A stretch of DNA of 64,000 bases, taken from assembly GCA_963971575.1 (NCBI GenBank), contig OZ020615.1:60397379-60461378 (forward strand). Direction: 5' to 3'. The DNA comes from Liopterus haemorrhoidalis. Taxonomy: Eukaryota > Arthropoda > Insecta > Coleoptera > Dytiscidae. This document shows positions 1-11,927 of the stretch, in pieces (position 1 is the first letter of the stretch; every line of letters begins with the position of its first letter). The notes beneath the pieces are model-generated. The model saw nothing but the letters and a program-made list of their open reading frames with translations. It had not been told where the DNA came from and made no database searches. The translations under genes were made by a program, and so were the position numbers.

Positions 1-1091
1 AATCACTACTATCAGAATCTAGTACATAATCTAAATCTAGCTACTAGATTAAGATTCTAAATCTATGCTATCATAAATTATAAATAAATAATAATAAAGT
101 CCGAACATTCAGAAAGAAGTGAAAAATAATAAGGCAACAGTTAACGGTTCTCGGTTAACATTCAAGAAACATTTGTCATCTTTGTCGAGTGCTGAAGAGT
201 CTAATTAAACCTTACTATGGTTGAAAGAATAATGTGTTGGAAAGTATGAATTCTCCAATTTCTTTATACAGAAGATGTGTTGAAAGTATGCAAACATCTG
301 CAAACAGTGAATGGATAAATTTGATTCTCATTTATTATCTCACACATCTTTGGCAAGGGCTATTAATAATTTTAAGTTTAAACATTAATTATTTGTTAAA
401 ACTACTTATAAGGATACAGAAATGTTTAATTACAATTTAGATTTGGTGCCTTCCTCGCGTTATTAATATTATTATTTCGAAAAAAGAAAGAGCTCCATTC
501 TCAATTAGTACAACAAATTTATTTAGTGACAGATAGTCACTGTATTTGCATCTTTAGAGGTACAAATGTGCAAGAAACTTTTGTTTCACCGCAAGATTTC
601 AAGAAGTGCTTTCAGATAAATAAATGAGTTGAACCTTTCTCTCATTTAATAATTAACTTAACATTTCCTTCAGCAAAAAGACATTTAAACCGTTACAGTT
701 ACTTGTCAAATATGAAAGTGTTGAATAATACTAAATCATAATAATAAAATGACATAATAAACATAATGATGAAATATGTTAAGAATCCCGAATCAGGACA
801 GATTATTTTGTTCATTAGTAAGAGAGAATGTATTTAATTAACGAACTAGGAAGGAAGCAATTCATTTAAATGAAGTAACTAGAGTAAAAATGATTGTGTT
901 AAGTCCGTTAAAACAGCAATAACTCGTCGCTAACTGCTATTATTTATGTCCACATGCTCGGTTCTCAAGTAGTGTGCGCGCTTACCGCTAGAGTACTTGA
1001 GCTTTCTGTTCTCTTCAACACTCTCACGGCTGATTAATATGCGTGTATCACACACACCAACACATATATATGTATAGTGGCCGATTTAAGG
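1..1091. other. AT-rich stretch, no gene seen
   Basis: Stop-rich AT sequence in all frames. The only ORF above 60 codons is a low-complexity 68-codon stretch with no recognisable domain. No RNA gene or repeat with clear ends was seen. Confidence 0.6.
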
Positions 1092-1099
1092 ACATAACG

Positions 1100-1986
1100 C
1101 AGTGGCGTAGCTACCGCAAGGCCAGTGTAAGCAAAGCTTACGGGCCCTCAAGCAACTGGGGCCCGGCTCGGGCTTTGAAAATTTGCAATTAAAGGTAAGA
1201 CCGCACTAGGCGGAACTACACTGCACGGCACAACACGGCGTGTCAGAATTTGTGAGAAAGTCACTTAGTAGCGCTGTGCAGTGCCGCGTTGCGTAGTGCG
1301 TGATATGCCATATAAATTCAATTAAATAATATTTGTCTGCGTCGTGTCGCGTCACTCCGCTGCAGTGCAATTCCGCCTAGTGCGGTCTTACCTTAAGGCT
1401 TCGAAAATTTGGCAATTAAGAATATAGCACTTAAAAAAATTGTTTATAAAAATTTTACTATTTTTCCAAATGTATTTAGTTATGTATGCATTTAATTCTC
1501 GAAGTGCAGGGTCCCTAGGTCCTAGACGCGCGGGGCTCCGCGCTCAACTAAACGCACATGCGTTTTGCCAACGAGAATAGAATAGTAATAGAAGCGCTAC
1601 GTATGAAGGTTCGGCGAGCGAAAACGGCACATATTTCCCCTCCCTAATGAGTCCCATGTGCGGCTATCTAGTTGGAGTTGGCCCCAGAAGACCAGAACGC
1701 TCACTAAGGGGTTTTGACTGGACACGATTTTGTTCTTGCTTCTGTGAAGGCGCGAAGCTACCGGAGTATGTACTGTCAAACACACGCAACGTTTTTGTTT
1801 ACTTCAAAGAGCTTACTTGAACCTTAAATCTAGCGTTTATCAACACGAGATGACTCGTATTGTAATTCTATAATTAGACCGATGTCATTTTGCAAATTTT
1901 GCTGGATATGGTGGGGGTAGTTTCGCGGGACCGGGGGCCCTTCCTGATGTTTGCCTACAGGCCCAAAAATCGTAGCTACGCCACTG
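1100..1986. mobile_element. Non-autonomous hAT-type transposon, 887 bp
   Basis: The ends form a terminal inverted repeat: CAGTGGCGTAGCTAC at 1100 and its complement GTAGCTACGCCACTG ending at 1986. The flanks carry a perfect 8-bp duplication, ACATAACG, at 1092-1099 and 1987-1994. An 8-bp target duplication with CAGTGGCG ends is the known signature of hAT elements. GGGCCC-rich subterminal blocks lie at both ends. No transposase is encoded, so it would need an enzyme in trans. A second, TTAA-flanked MITE sits inside it at 1193-1392, so the hAT insertion is the older event. Confidence 0.88.
1193..1392. mobile_element. TTAA-target MITE nested in the hAT element
   Basis: This is a 200-bp element with ~34-bp imperfect inverted ends starting AGGTAAGACCGCACTAGGCG, flanked by TTAA at 1189-1192 and 1393-1396. 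TTAA duplication is typical of piggyBac-type elements, but the ends do not start with the usual CCC, so the superfamily is inferred from the target site alone. It has no coding capacity. The CG-rich arms contrast with the AT-rich surroundings. Confidence 0.85.
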
Positions 1987-1994
1987 ACATAACG

Positions 1995-2390
1995 GCACTA
2001 GTTATTTATTTTATAAACATTTTACTTTGTGAATATCACTGTTTATGCTACGGAGTTTTTAAATTTTAAATATATGAATGAAATAAGTTTTAATAATTCC
2101 TTCTAATAAAATATTTATTTATGTAGTTAGTGTATTAGTGTCTTTTCTATATTGGGCGATTTTTTGAAATGGTAGCACGAGTTCTTTCCTTTACTCACGT
2201 ATTGCCTAAATTATTTTTTTCTGCCAACGATAATATTGATAAAATATTTAGTTATAATATCGAGAGTTCGATTCGTCACTCGAGAGTTCGATAAATCGGA
2301 AATTATTTGATAAATTTTCGAAAAGTTGTTGCCAGGCAATTCTGGCGGTCTCTCGTGAGTTTTGCTAAATGACAACAAGCTTGGCAAATT
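1995..2390. other. AT-rich spacer, no gene seen
   Basis: There is a short direct repeat CGAGAGTTCGAT around 2260-2292 and an 11-bp palindromic TTGCCAGGCAA near 2329. Nothing else is recognisable. Confidence 0.5.
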
Positions 2391-2394
2391 AAAA

Positions 2395-2905
2395 CCAGTG
2401 GCGAAGGGAGACCTCCGCTAGACTTGCCCTCCCATAAAAAAAAAATAATAAAAAAATACATATATTTTTTTTTAATTTAAAAAAATATTTAGGTGAATCT
2501 TCAAAAATACATCAAATTATGTCCTATACAATTTTTTGTCTAAAGCTTGGGTTACTAGTTACGAATTTTTTTAAATTTTAAAGTTTAATAACTTCCGATT
2601 CCGGTTTCGGATTTTAATAAAAAACAATAGGGTTCTTCCCAATTATTAGGAAAAATTTTTATTACCAGAACGAACTCTTTAAGTTAAACCGTTTTTGAGT
2701 TATCGTGTATACACACAGACACACACACAGACACACACACACACAGACACACACACAGACACACACACATACGGACGGCACTTCGAAAATAGGTTTTTTG
2801 GATTCCCTGGACCATGAAACGTGGTCATCCGTCAAAATCTCGACATCGAAAATTTTCGCGATTACAATACTTGCCCCTTATATATTAAGGTCGGGCAAGT
2901 AAAAA
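2395..2905 (-). mobile_element. Helentron-like non-autonomous repeat, family E
   Basis: Read on the minus strand, it starts in a T-run followed by ACTTGCCCGACC (plus-strand 2889-2900). It passes a CA/TG microsatellite, then ends with the inverse of that motif (ACTTGCCC at 2422-2429) and an imperfect hairpin GCGAAGG-GAGA-CCTCCGC at 2401-2418, followed by CTGG and T's. Subterminal inverted repeats, an internal microsatellite and a 3'-terminal hairpin are the known layout of HINE/DINE-1-type Helentron derivatives. No Rep/helicase is encoded. Families A and B here share this plan with other sequences. The assignment rests on structure and is an inference. Confidence 0.6.
2711..2770. repeat. (AC)n/ACACAG microsatellite inside family E
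   Basis: About 60 bp of ACAC with interspersed ACAG units. It corresponds to the microsatellite segment of the surrounding Helentron-like repeat. ORFs reading His-Thr repeats across it are artefacts. Confidence 0.9.
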
Positions 2906-2908
2906 AAA

Positions 2909-3759
2909 AACAAACAAAACCTACAGACAAAAATTATCGGAAATTACACAAGGACAATTCCCACTATAATTGTGACAGGATTGGTTCAAACACAAACACG
3001 TGATCAAAAATTGATTATTTAATTGGTTTAGAGAAATGTCAAAAAAAAGAAACATCAAAACGAAGAGAAACGTAAATATTTATCTTAGAAAAACTCACAG
3101 ATGGCAGACCATGCTACAGTGCGATCATTAATTCCTGAACGTTATGTAATACTTGACAGAAACATTTGGTTATCAAACTTACTACCAAGGACATGTATAT
3201 ATAGGCGTACATTCTGTTTTTATTACCTTATACGAATTAATTATTAAATGAACACTGTTTTTCTCTACACGTCAATGAGTTGATAACAAATATTAAGTTT
3301 GCAACGGATCTTCGTTGTTCCTCCGGTGAGTTCGGGTTAACGAAGTAATCTGATTTGTTCTTTGTTAAATTGGGATTTTCAGCTGTGAATTAGAATACAG
3401 TTTTGATATTTTAAAACCCATTGTTTACCATTATGTAACGCTCAGAAATCAATGATCTCACTATATAATATACATTAGATTTATTGTTTACTAATAATTT
3501 TCTTTCTTTTTCAGGTAAGTGTTCCTATCCTAATTTGAGTCTTCAATTTTGTAAGTACGTTTTCACTTTTGACAAATCTTGATTTTTGCCCCAATTGCGC
3601 AACCAACCGTCGCACTATTAGATTCGGACTGCGCGGTATCTTTTTCGTTTTCTTTTCTATGCCGAATGTTCGGCACTGTCGATCGGATGTGCCAAATGGT
3701 AAGGCCGATTCGTGTTGTTCGGCATATTGTGTACGCGGCTTAAGCAAGGACGGACAATG
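2909..3759. other. No supported gene
   Basis: There is a pyrimidine tract ending CAG at about 3494-3514, followed at once by GTAAG, which resembles splice signals. No exon with a recognisable product flanks it. Overlapping ORFs on both strands at 3511-3780 have no known domain. Confidence 0.45.
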
Positions 3760-3767
3760 ATCTAGAC

Positions 3768-3892
3768 CAGAGTTTCCCAAAACGGTACTCCACGATCTAC
3801 TAGTGTTGTTATATATATAGCAAAGATAGTGCTCCGCGACGAATTCTTCTCGTAAAAAGTGCTCCGCGGCTCATAAAGTTTGGGAAACTCTG
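3768..3892. mobile_element. Short hAT MITE, 125 bp
   Basis: The ends CAGAGTTTCCCAAA and TTTGGGAAACTCTG are perfect inverted repeats. The flanking octamers ATCTAGAC (3760-3767) and GTCTAGAC (3893-3900) match at 7 of 8 bases, as expected for an aged hAT target duplication. GTGCTCCGCG occurs twice inside. It is non-coding. Confidence 0.82.
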
Positions 3893-3900
3893 GTCTAGAC

Positions 3901-6060
3901 AATTGCCTAGGTCCCGTATTTATACATTTTTTCATTAGTTTATGATTTGTTTGATTGGTAGAGCCCGCAATGAGGACCTTACCTAGTGCCCCAAATATTC
4001 CTTAGTTCGTCACTGGGATCAAGGCACTTTTTCCAAAGGGAATGATATTATATAATAATTTTGTCCTGACAACTTTCTTCAATAAATCGTCTTGAATAGA
4101 ATATATATCCCTCTAAAATCCATCCTTATTTAGCCGAACACGTTCACAATTATAATATATTTAGGGTTTTATGCGATCTAAATGCATTTGCAAGCTTAAT
4201 GAGGATTGTGCTTTGACTTTAGTCCATTTTTGACTTTTGACTTTAAGAATCGAAGTGATGGGCAAAAATAAAAGAGAAACCAGGCTCCTTCAGGACTCTA
4301 AAATCGAGGGGCCCTAGGCTCGGACCTACTTGGTCTATACGTAAATCAGGAATTGATCAGTGTCCAAACTTTACGACCCTCATATTTAAAGGCAACTGAT
4401 TCTCCTCGTTTTCCTTCCTTCGCTAATGCTTGCAGAAACAATTTAACTTTATAATTGACTGTGAATTTTTAGTTTTTAATTTAATAAAAACAAAAAGAAC
4501 TGGTTTGTGGGCAGGATGAGTCAGTCTACCTCTGCAATACACCTTTGTAAAAAAACCTACCATACATTAAACACCATTGGTTCTCCTTACTGCACCTTGC
4601 AGTTTTATTTCCTTTAATTACTCCACTCTTTCGCAAACAAAAACACTTCGCATACTTGATATTATCTATCTAAATTCCAAAGTGTACAACCACACATGGA
4701 CAAACCGCATTCTGATTAATTTTTAAAAACCACCAAACCTGATAGCCATGTAGTTATGTTTGCAAATAATGTCAAATACCATTCAAAAACATTGCCATTT
4801 ATTATGGCTACTGTACGCAGGCGCATATCTCATGTATGGTTCGTTCACAACTTGACCTCTTAGTGATAAATAAATGGTCAGTTCACAATTGAAATTAATT
4901 ACAGTGTCATATATCTAGTGTCATGTTTAGAATAATTACTGTTGCAAACGACTAAGAAACATCTAAGGCTATTTGTGGTCATTACCGGCTATTATACGGT
5001 TGATTTTTTAATTTTGTTTGGAGAGACAAATTGATTTTACACGCTCTGCAAATTAGACGGTGATTTAAATGTAAATATCTTTTGAATGAAATTAGAAGAT
5101 TGTATTTAGCATTGTGATTTATTGTAATGTGACCTTTGTACAAGGATAAATATAGGTTAAGAAACGTTTATAAGTCTACAGTCTATCACGACCGTAGAAA
5201 TATAGAAAGAACGTAAACAGGGTTTATTTGACTCAACAATAGCCGATGGCGGCGTTGTGATCGCTGTGAAACAGCTGATCGAAACGAGTAATATGAAAGT
5301 TGTCTTCATTTGTCTACATGTTAAATTTTCGATTTACAATGAATAAATAACAGCTATCCTTACTAAATTATTTTATTTTTTAAGTGCATCACCTTCTTCT
5401 AAGTGTGTAGTTGAAGGAGAGGAGTTGTTAAACACCGGTCGTGTTATATTATACGGAATGTCGGGAAAAAATGATGAGCATGTCGACATATGTGTGTTAA
5501 GTTTACAAACAAGCAGTCTAATATCACCACCTCACTAAGTCCCTGGAAAATTAAAACAGCAAGATAACCTGCACCTGTAAATTGCAAACTTTGTTAGAAA
5601 CTTGCTGCCTAAAAAAATTAATCATAAACGAAACACTTCAGTGAAGCTGTATCAGAATATCTACGTACAATATTTGAGAGCGCATGCCCTAATCCTGTAT
5701 TAAAGTTACACGGGTAGTTATTTATTTATGCTCCAGAAGGATTTTTATAATTGAGTATTTCTTATTTGTAGAATATTTGTAATAAATACTAGTTTGTTAA
5801 ATATAATTAAATTAACAATATTGATGTAATCTGTAGCTTTTAAATGCTTTTAGCACACTCTCACTCTTTTTCCGGTATTTATAGCATTTTCCATGCTTTT
5901 TTACTTATTTATCTCTTCCACAACACCAAATATATTCATTATTTTCACAAATTGTTTTTCATTTGGAAAAAATGGAAGTGAATGTTTCTCTCACTTCCTC
6001 TCCTAGAGTGACAACAAAACACACAGCAGTTTGTGTTATGACAACTCATTATAACACAAA
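3901..6060. other. AT-rich stretch, no gene seen
   Basis: All frames are closed by frequent stops and no ORF reaches 60 codons. No tRNA, hairpin-ended element or tandem array was recognised. Near 3955-4020 and 4290-4320 there are GC-richer scraps (for example TAGAGCCCGCAATGAGG) that look like eroded transposon ends, without a partner. Confidence 0.5.
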
Positions 6061-6073
6061 ATAATATAAAAAA

Positions 6074-6700
6074 TCAGCTGTGGCAACCACAGGACCGACC
6101 GCCATCATAAAGTAGTTGTATAAAATACATTCTAGCAGCAGAGTAAAAATAACTTGGCCCAATATTTTCTAACAGAGATATTATTTATCATGATCATGAA
6201 AACGTTACGTATAACTATGAAAAAATTGAGAAAATTTCGAAAAAAATTTCAATTTTTTTTCTTTTTATCAAAAAATGTTTCAAATAAAAGTTGTTAGTTA
6301 TTGCTTTTATAGCAACTTTTGTCCAATACATTTTTACGAAATATTTTTCTGTTGTGAAATATTCGCAAAAATCTTAAAATCGACACGAGTAAACTCCCAT
6401 TTTTAGTTAACCGATTTTTACCAAAAGTTAATCAACTCGTGCCATGGATGGCAAAAGCTTAAATATGAAGTTTCATAAAAATCCTTTCAGCCGAATTTGC
6501 TCTGCACGTGTACACACACAAACGGACAGACGCACAGACGGACGGACGGACAGACGCACAAACAGACCGACAAACATCTTGCTAAAAATAGTCAAAACGT
6601 TCTGTAGGGACCTCAATTCGTTGAGATCTATCGAAATCTCGAAATGTCAAAATCGGTATGATCACAATACCTCCCTTATATATGTTGGCGGTCGGTAAAA
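6074..6700 (-). mobile_element. Helentron-like repeat, family A copy 1
   Basis: On the minus strand it begins with T's and ACCGACCGCC (complement at 6686-6696). It passes a short (TCTG/TCCG)n tract and ends with GGCGGTCGGT, a perfect hairpin CTGTGG-TTG-CCACAG (6078-6092), then CTGA and a T-run. The ~620-bp length matches the other full copy at 23513. It encodes no protein. The CTGA end fits the CTRR 3' rule of rolling-circle elements. Confidence 0.72.
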
Positions 6701-6702
6701 AG

Positions 6703-7017
6703 AATAATAGTTGCTATCAAAAGTTAATCTTACTAACAAATGTACATCAAATATAGAAACTGTTAAAAATATTAGAAACGTTATCAGTAAATAACGTATT
6801 GCTGAATGATCATTTTCTACGTTAAATTATTTAAAAAACTATCTTCGAAACAGAGTCTTCAAACAATTGAGAAGATTGACTTTCTTTGTTATTTTTATAC
6901 AAATATATGCATATATGATGCTCTATATATTTTGCAGAAGTCCAAAAGAAGACAGAATATTATTATATAATCAATAAATGTGTACATCTTTATTAAATCA
7001 ATTTTGTATTTAATATG
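6703..7017. other. AT-rich spacer, no gene seen
   Basis: Only low-complexity sequence. Tyr-rich ORFs overlapping this area are read from AT repeats. Confidence 0.5.
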
Positions 7018-7026
7018 TACGAGACT

Positions 7027-7320
7027 GATATAATAATAATAATAAGAATAATAATAATAATAATAATTTATTTTCAAATAAAAATAAATTACACAGTTTA
7101 CATGAGAACATACAAATTGTTACACCATTATGAGCAAAGCTCAGTGCATGGCGGTATCTTAATACATAATTTGTTGTTGTGTACGCTTGTGCCGGTCTAA
7201 AGGTGTGCTCATTTATATTAGAACGTAATACTATGAACACACAGATGTAAATACAGGTACATGTATATAAATTTAAAGAAATAAAATAAATATATAAATA
7301 AATAGATAAAATTAATAACA
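7027..7320 (-). repeat. LINE 3' untranslated tail with (ATT)n end
   Basis: On the minus strand, this follows the reverse-transcriptase fragment at 7468-7985 and ends in an ATT-rich microsatellite (7027-7078). Simple-repeat tails are usual at the 3' ends of several LINE clades. It is assigned to the LINE by position and orientation, not by a known 3' UTR sequence. Confidence 0.55.
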
Positions 7321-7467
7321 ATAATAATTTTAGATATAAAGTTTACAAAATAGTACAGGCAAAGGTTATGAAGATTTACTTAATATGTTGAGAATTTCTG
7401 ACTTACTAAGTGAGATAATCCATTTCTTAATAATTTTTTTTACAATTTTTAGGATGTATGTTGAGAA

Positions 7468-7985
7468 TTATATCAATATCAACATATTGTTAACAATACA
7501 ATATTTTCTTAAATGATTGTAGATTTTGGAGATATGATAAAAAAATGCACATGTTAGCTTTTGTTTTTGGTGTTTAAGAGGTACTGCTAATTTATTAGTG
7601 ACAGCTCGAGTAGAGTAACTGTGGTCGTGTACTTCAATAACAGTGCTTTCTTTTGTAATCTGCTTGGCAATTGCTTCCACATATAATTGGTTTATGGAGA
7701 AAATGCCAATTTCAGTGAAAACCAACTCCGATGGAAATCTCTTTGGTTTAAATGTCATTATTTTAATGATAGTTTTTTGCAATATTTTTAGTCTATTGAT
7801 ATGAACGTTAGACGTTCCACCCCTAGCTAGTATTGCATATTGTAAAATTGACTGTACTAAGCCATAATAAATTGTTTTTAATTTTTCCACAGGAAGAATA
7901 TCACGTACCTTTTTAAAAATATATATATTTTTGCGAATTTTATTACACACTTGCTCAATGTGGAAATTCTGAGGTGATTATCTAT
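7468..7985 (-). pseudogene. LINE reverse transcriptase, C-terminal fragment
   Basis: The open frame (160 codons from the first Met, open further upstream to about 7985) reads as the C-terminal part of a non-LTR retrotransposon reverse transcriptase. It has the motif series KIRKN...FKKVRDILP, IYYGLVQSILQYAILARGG and RLKILQKTIIKIM, which correspond to the thumb and post-RT region of Jockey/CR1-type enzymes. The palm with the catalytic aspartates is missing, so it is a 5'-truncated copy and cannot be active. It lies on the minus strand, with a non-coding tail and an (ATT)n end downstream. It has no stop inside the 160 codons, so it is younger than the other LINE scraps here. The clade is an inference from motif style. 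Confidence 0.8.
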
Positions 7986-8149
7986 TATAACACCTTAATA
8001 TTTGATGTGGTTTAGTTCTGTTATTATAGATGTACAGTCACAATTGCTTGGATTAGTGCAGTTAAATTCGTAAATATAGAAATGAAAATTTATATTTTTG
8101 ATAAAAAAAAAAAAAAATAGAAAAACATAAAAAAAATATGTATATCTAA

Positions 8150-8252
8150 GCGTTTGTTTTGGCGCCCTGGGCCTGTGCCCCTGTCGCCCCTGCGTTTTAC
8201 CGCCGCTGGTGATGACACACCAGTTAGTCGCGCCGCCCAGTTTGAAAAACAC
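8150..8252. repeat. Solitary GC-rich hAT-like terminus
   Basis: A GC-rich island in AT-rich DNA ends with CCCAGTTTGAAAAACACTG, the form of a 3' end of hAT elements (CAGTGTTTTTCAAACTGGG inverted). No matching left end or target duplication was found, so it is probably a truncated copy. Confidence 0.4.
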
Positions 8253-8339
8253 TGGTCTATAAAACATTTCTTCATTCTCAAATTTAAAAATAATTCTGTT
8301 ATGCAAAAATTCTGTAAACCCACTGCTATGTTGCATAAT

Positions 8340-9090
8340 ATTATATCTAACTGATATTGTCCGAAAAATAAATTATCCGAAACGTTTTGATATAATTTTA
8401 AACTGTCATAAAATACATTGTCATAAATTATTTAATAACTAAAATTTCATGGCCAACATTAAATAACATATGATACTAATCTTCATTTTACCAAGTTTCA
8501 TATAAATTATAAGTGCAAGAGATTCTTAATTTGAAATATGAAGTTGAATATGTGGTATAACTCCGTAGCAAAAACATCGTTAGTTAATTTCGAATATTTT
8601 GGCACAAACACAGATTGTCAACCTTTGATTTATAGAATAACATGTTTCTAGCTATTTAAATAAATTATATTTGATGAATCGAATCTTCTTTCCTGAATAT
8701 TCATTCTATGCAATAAAAGTATTATTTTTTTAGATATTGGTGACATTAAAAACGGGTTTTAGATTTATTTTTTAATTTGAATTTTTTCAAATTAACCATA
8801 TATTTATTTATTTGATATTATAAATAACACTTAAAGACGTTTATTGGAATTTTTACTACTGTAGTTATTTAAAAAAATACGTGTCTAGAAATTTGCTAGA
8901 AGTTTTTAAAATGTTAAAACAGAATTCAAGCTACTAATAATTTTTCTTTTCATTCAGTCATTCTAGATAAAGACTACATCAAGATTGTTGTCTTTACCAA
9001 ATATAGTATGACTTAGAAACATAGACCTTAATGATAAAATCTTAATTTTTGTAAACATAGTACTACTTTGGTTACATGCAAATAGAGAAA
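8340..9090. other. AT-rich stretch, no gene seen
   Basis: No ORF, tRNA or repeat with ends was recognised. Confidence 0.5.
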
Positions 9091-10068
9091 TACGAGGTTT
9101 GTCTTTTATATTTCGGGATTTGAGATCAAAAACAATTATTTATCAAAAAAAGTAGCTTTATTGTTTTTCAAAATATTCTCCATGAAGATCAATACACTTT
9201 TGCATGCGTTTGAACCAATTTTCAAAGCACTTTTTCCACTCCGATTGTTAAATCATGTGGGATCCAACACAAACAAATCGTTTTCACGGCCAAATGTTCA
9301 TACAATAGTGAATATTTGTTGGTCCCACCAATGTTCAAGGATATCTCAATCTCACGATAAGTCACATGATCTTACAGCATCAGTTCACGCACATCATCAA
9401 TGTTTTCCGGAACAACAACCGATTTTGGACCTTCACGAAATTCGTCCTTAACCGCTTAAGGACGATGCCCGAGTATGCTCGGGCGGCTATTATGTACGAA
9501 AATTCTCACACCCGAGATAACTCGGGCAAGCTTTACCTGCAGAAAAGATTTAATGATAAAAGATCCCGAATGATCCCCATAATTATTAATTATGATGAAT
9601 AAAAATGATTATTTTTTAATGTATTTCTTTTATTTCTAGACCCACACTATGCACCATAATATAAAATTTCAATCCCATAATCCCATTTTGGGCCCGAAAT
9701 GGCTTTTATGAAGGATATATATGTTCAGTAAATAAAATTCATTCATAAAAAAATATTGTTTTTTTTTTCATTTTTAAATTTGATTACTGAAGGGATTAAG
9801 GCGAACTACGGCCACGATTGAAGTCGGCAAACCATCGATAAACAGTAGTCCTTGATGGTGCTTCATCGCCAAAAGTCGAATTAAATTCATCGATGCACTG
9901 TTGTTGCGTTAATCCACGTCGAAAATTATAAATCGCTCGAAAATGTTCACGATTTAATTCCACTTTTAGCCGAGATATTTTTTTTCAAGTTACTGTAAAC
10001 AACACAATTAGTGCCCGTACGTCAAAACATTCTGAGTACGTACACCGTCAAAAATGTCAAACTACGAG
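9091..10068 (-). pseudogene. mariner transposase pseudogene, split by a MITE
   Basis: On the minus strand, 9963 to 9800 encodes the N-terminal HTH region of a mariner transposase (LNREHFRAIYNFRRG, then LTQQQCIDEF, then FGDEAPSRTTVYRWFADFN). After an interruption at 9452-9795 it resumes with DEFREGPKSVVVPENIDDVR and HLAVKTICLCWIPHDLTI (about 9451 to 9240). It then jumps to residues near the FENWFKRMQKCIDLHGEYF-type C-terminus. The whole DDD catalytic core is missing and the frame is broken, so the gene is dead. Diverged inverted ends (CGAGGTTTGTC near 9093 and its complement near 10058) and a TA at 9091 support a Tc1/mariner element of about 1 kb. The family subgroup is not resolved. Confidence 0.82.
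9452..9795. mobile_element. piggyBac-like MITE inside the mariner
   Basis: It is flanked by TTAA at 9448-9451 and 9796-9799, with related ends CCGCTTAAG and (inverted) TCCCTTCAG. Removing it joins the two halves of the mariner reading region at one TTAA, which defines the insertion. Two CG-rich palindromes near the left end (GCCCGAGTATGCTCGGGC at 9466-9483 and CCCGAGATAACTCGGG about 9511-9526) resemble subterminal repeats of piggyBac-type elements. It encodes nothing beyond a short spurious ORF. Confidence 0.75.
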
Positions 10069-10104
10069 TGCCGTTTATAATGATATTGACGAGGTGCTCT
10101 TCTT

Positions 10105-10440
10105 CTTCTCATTTCAGCCTTAAAATTTTGTCCACTTCTGAACATATGCCTATTTTTCTTCCATAGTTTCTTGTCCTTAACCAGTTGATGACAGTTTCTA
10201 CCTATTACTTTTTTTATCATCGAACCACTTTTTTTTATGTCTACCAGCACAACGTTTGGAAATTCTTGGACACCATTTGTTTGTCCATTACTTAGTATCT
10301 TGTCTGGCTATATCACCAACCCATTTCCATTTAAGGGATGCAATTCTGTGTCCACTATTGGTGATATTGTTTTTTTGCGGATATCTTTGTTCCTCAGTTT
10401 ATCCCTTGAGTTTATGCCAAGCATGGCACGTTCCATAGTT
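10105..10440 (-). pseudogene. LINE endonuclease/RT-type C-terminal fragment
   Basis: Minus-strand reading, with frame changes, gives the series RTMERAMLGINSRDKLRNKDI, LKWKWVGDIARQD, RCAGRHKKKWFDD and NCHQLVKDKKLWKK. Position by position this follows the C-terminal region of widespread insect LINE polyproteins (the usual form is AMLG.SLRD.IRN, LKWQWAGHIARQ, GRP..RW.DD, W..LA.DR..WK). Stops and frameshifts show that it is a pseudogene. It lies next to the mariner but in no evident functional relation to it. Confidence 0.75.
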
Positions 10441-11927
10441 CTTTAGGTGACCTTTAGTTGATTGACATATTTAATCTTTAAACTCATTGTTTCCAGACAT
10501 TAGGTTGCGACAGGAAGAATGATTGAGAATTAGACTTTTGCTTTCAGTTGATAGGTACTTCTACATTTTTAAAAAGTGACATCACAAGGATATATATCTC
10601 AAAAAATTGCATTCTTTTATTCAATCTTATATAAAAAATATATTCCAAAAATTACTAATCACAACCTTCATCTATTCAATCTGAATGAATCCTGCTGATT
10701 GTATTCATTTATGAATGGACTTAATTAAAATTATAATCTCATCGATCAATCGCCAATCGAAGTAATATAAATTACGTGTTTCACACAGCCGGTAAGGAAG
10801 AGCTCCTGTTAGGTGATTATACCGACTGAGCCATCAATCAAGCCACACCAATGATATATGATGGCCAAAGATGATAATTATTTTACATTGATATATTTTA
10901 ATGGAGAAATAATTAGTGATGAAATCATTTTTTGTTATTGTTTGTAACAGTAAAGGTATAGACAACATCAAAACGCAATAGTTGGTTTTTATTGCTTCAG
11001 AAAACTTGCACATATATGTATTTACATTGCATATTTTGTAGATTTAAGTTTGATTACTGCTATTATTAATTTAATTATCTATGCACAAAAGGATATCAAA
11101 CCAATAAAACTAATATAACAAAGAAGATACAAATGTACATATGACATTTAATGCATCAGATAAATAGTTAACTTTTGAATATAAAATGTTCATTTGTTGC
11201 TAAAATATAATTACGAGAACCTTTTGCCATTTTCATTGCCAAGGATTTATATCTCCGCTTTTGGCAATACTGTTACGTCGCCATTACTACAGTAGGTTCG
11301 ATAGATGTGTACTAATTTGTGAGACAAATTTCACTTTGTTTCGGAGCAAGTAACGTGAATCAAATGTGTTTTAATATGGAAATGCAGTTACCGTTGACGC
11401 CCTAAAATTGTTTAAACCAAATTTCCATCAACAGAAAAAAAATCTGCTTAACTAATTCTTCAGCAATTATGCACAAGTCAGAGTCTATAGTTGACTAATT
11501 TAAGAGCTCTGAACGCAGCCTTATGCTTTGTTGATTGTAGTTAGTGCGTTGTTTTAATGAGAAAGACATAAACACACATTAGCTATCTCATTTCACATAA
11601 CCTAAAAAATACTGTCACACATATTTCAACAAATTTCGGGAATCGTGAAACGAAAAAGAATTGTTGTAGTTGCGGTTATAATTTTGTTATTAAAATTTAG
11701 TAAGAAATCACGATCTCGCTGTTGGCGGGTTGGTAAAAAGTCACAAATGCTTTTTTTCCATCGTAGTCTGAAAAACATAGATGTCACAACATTCGTTACG
11801 CATCAATTTTCAGAGCTGTAAATGCTTTCGTTAAACCTTAAAATTATTTACTAATTTAATCCACATTGCATAGTTTATTGTCGACTAATTTAAGAGCTGT
11901 GAATGCAGCTTTAAAACATTTAGCTCG
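10441..11927. other. No gene; one tRNA-A-box-like scrap
   Basis: Mostly AT-rich. On the minus strand at about 10795-10850 the sequence GATGGCTCAGTCGGTATAATC resembles a tRNA D-arm/A box, but no B box lies at a tRNA-like distance. A ~31-bp direct repeat (GACTAATTTAAGAGCT...) occurs at about 11492 and 11882. Confidence 0.45.

Noticed and set aside
5225..5290. Another family A 3' end
   Set aside because: GATGGCGG and CAGCTGAT words occur, but the hairpin and the rest of the family are absent.
7010..7321. 103-codon Leu/Tyr-rich ORF
   Set aside because: Read from the (ATT)n tail and AT-rich LINE 3' region; low complexity.
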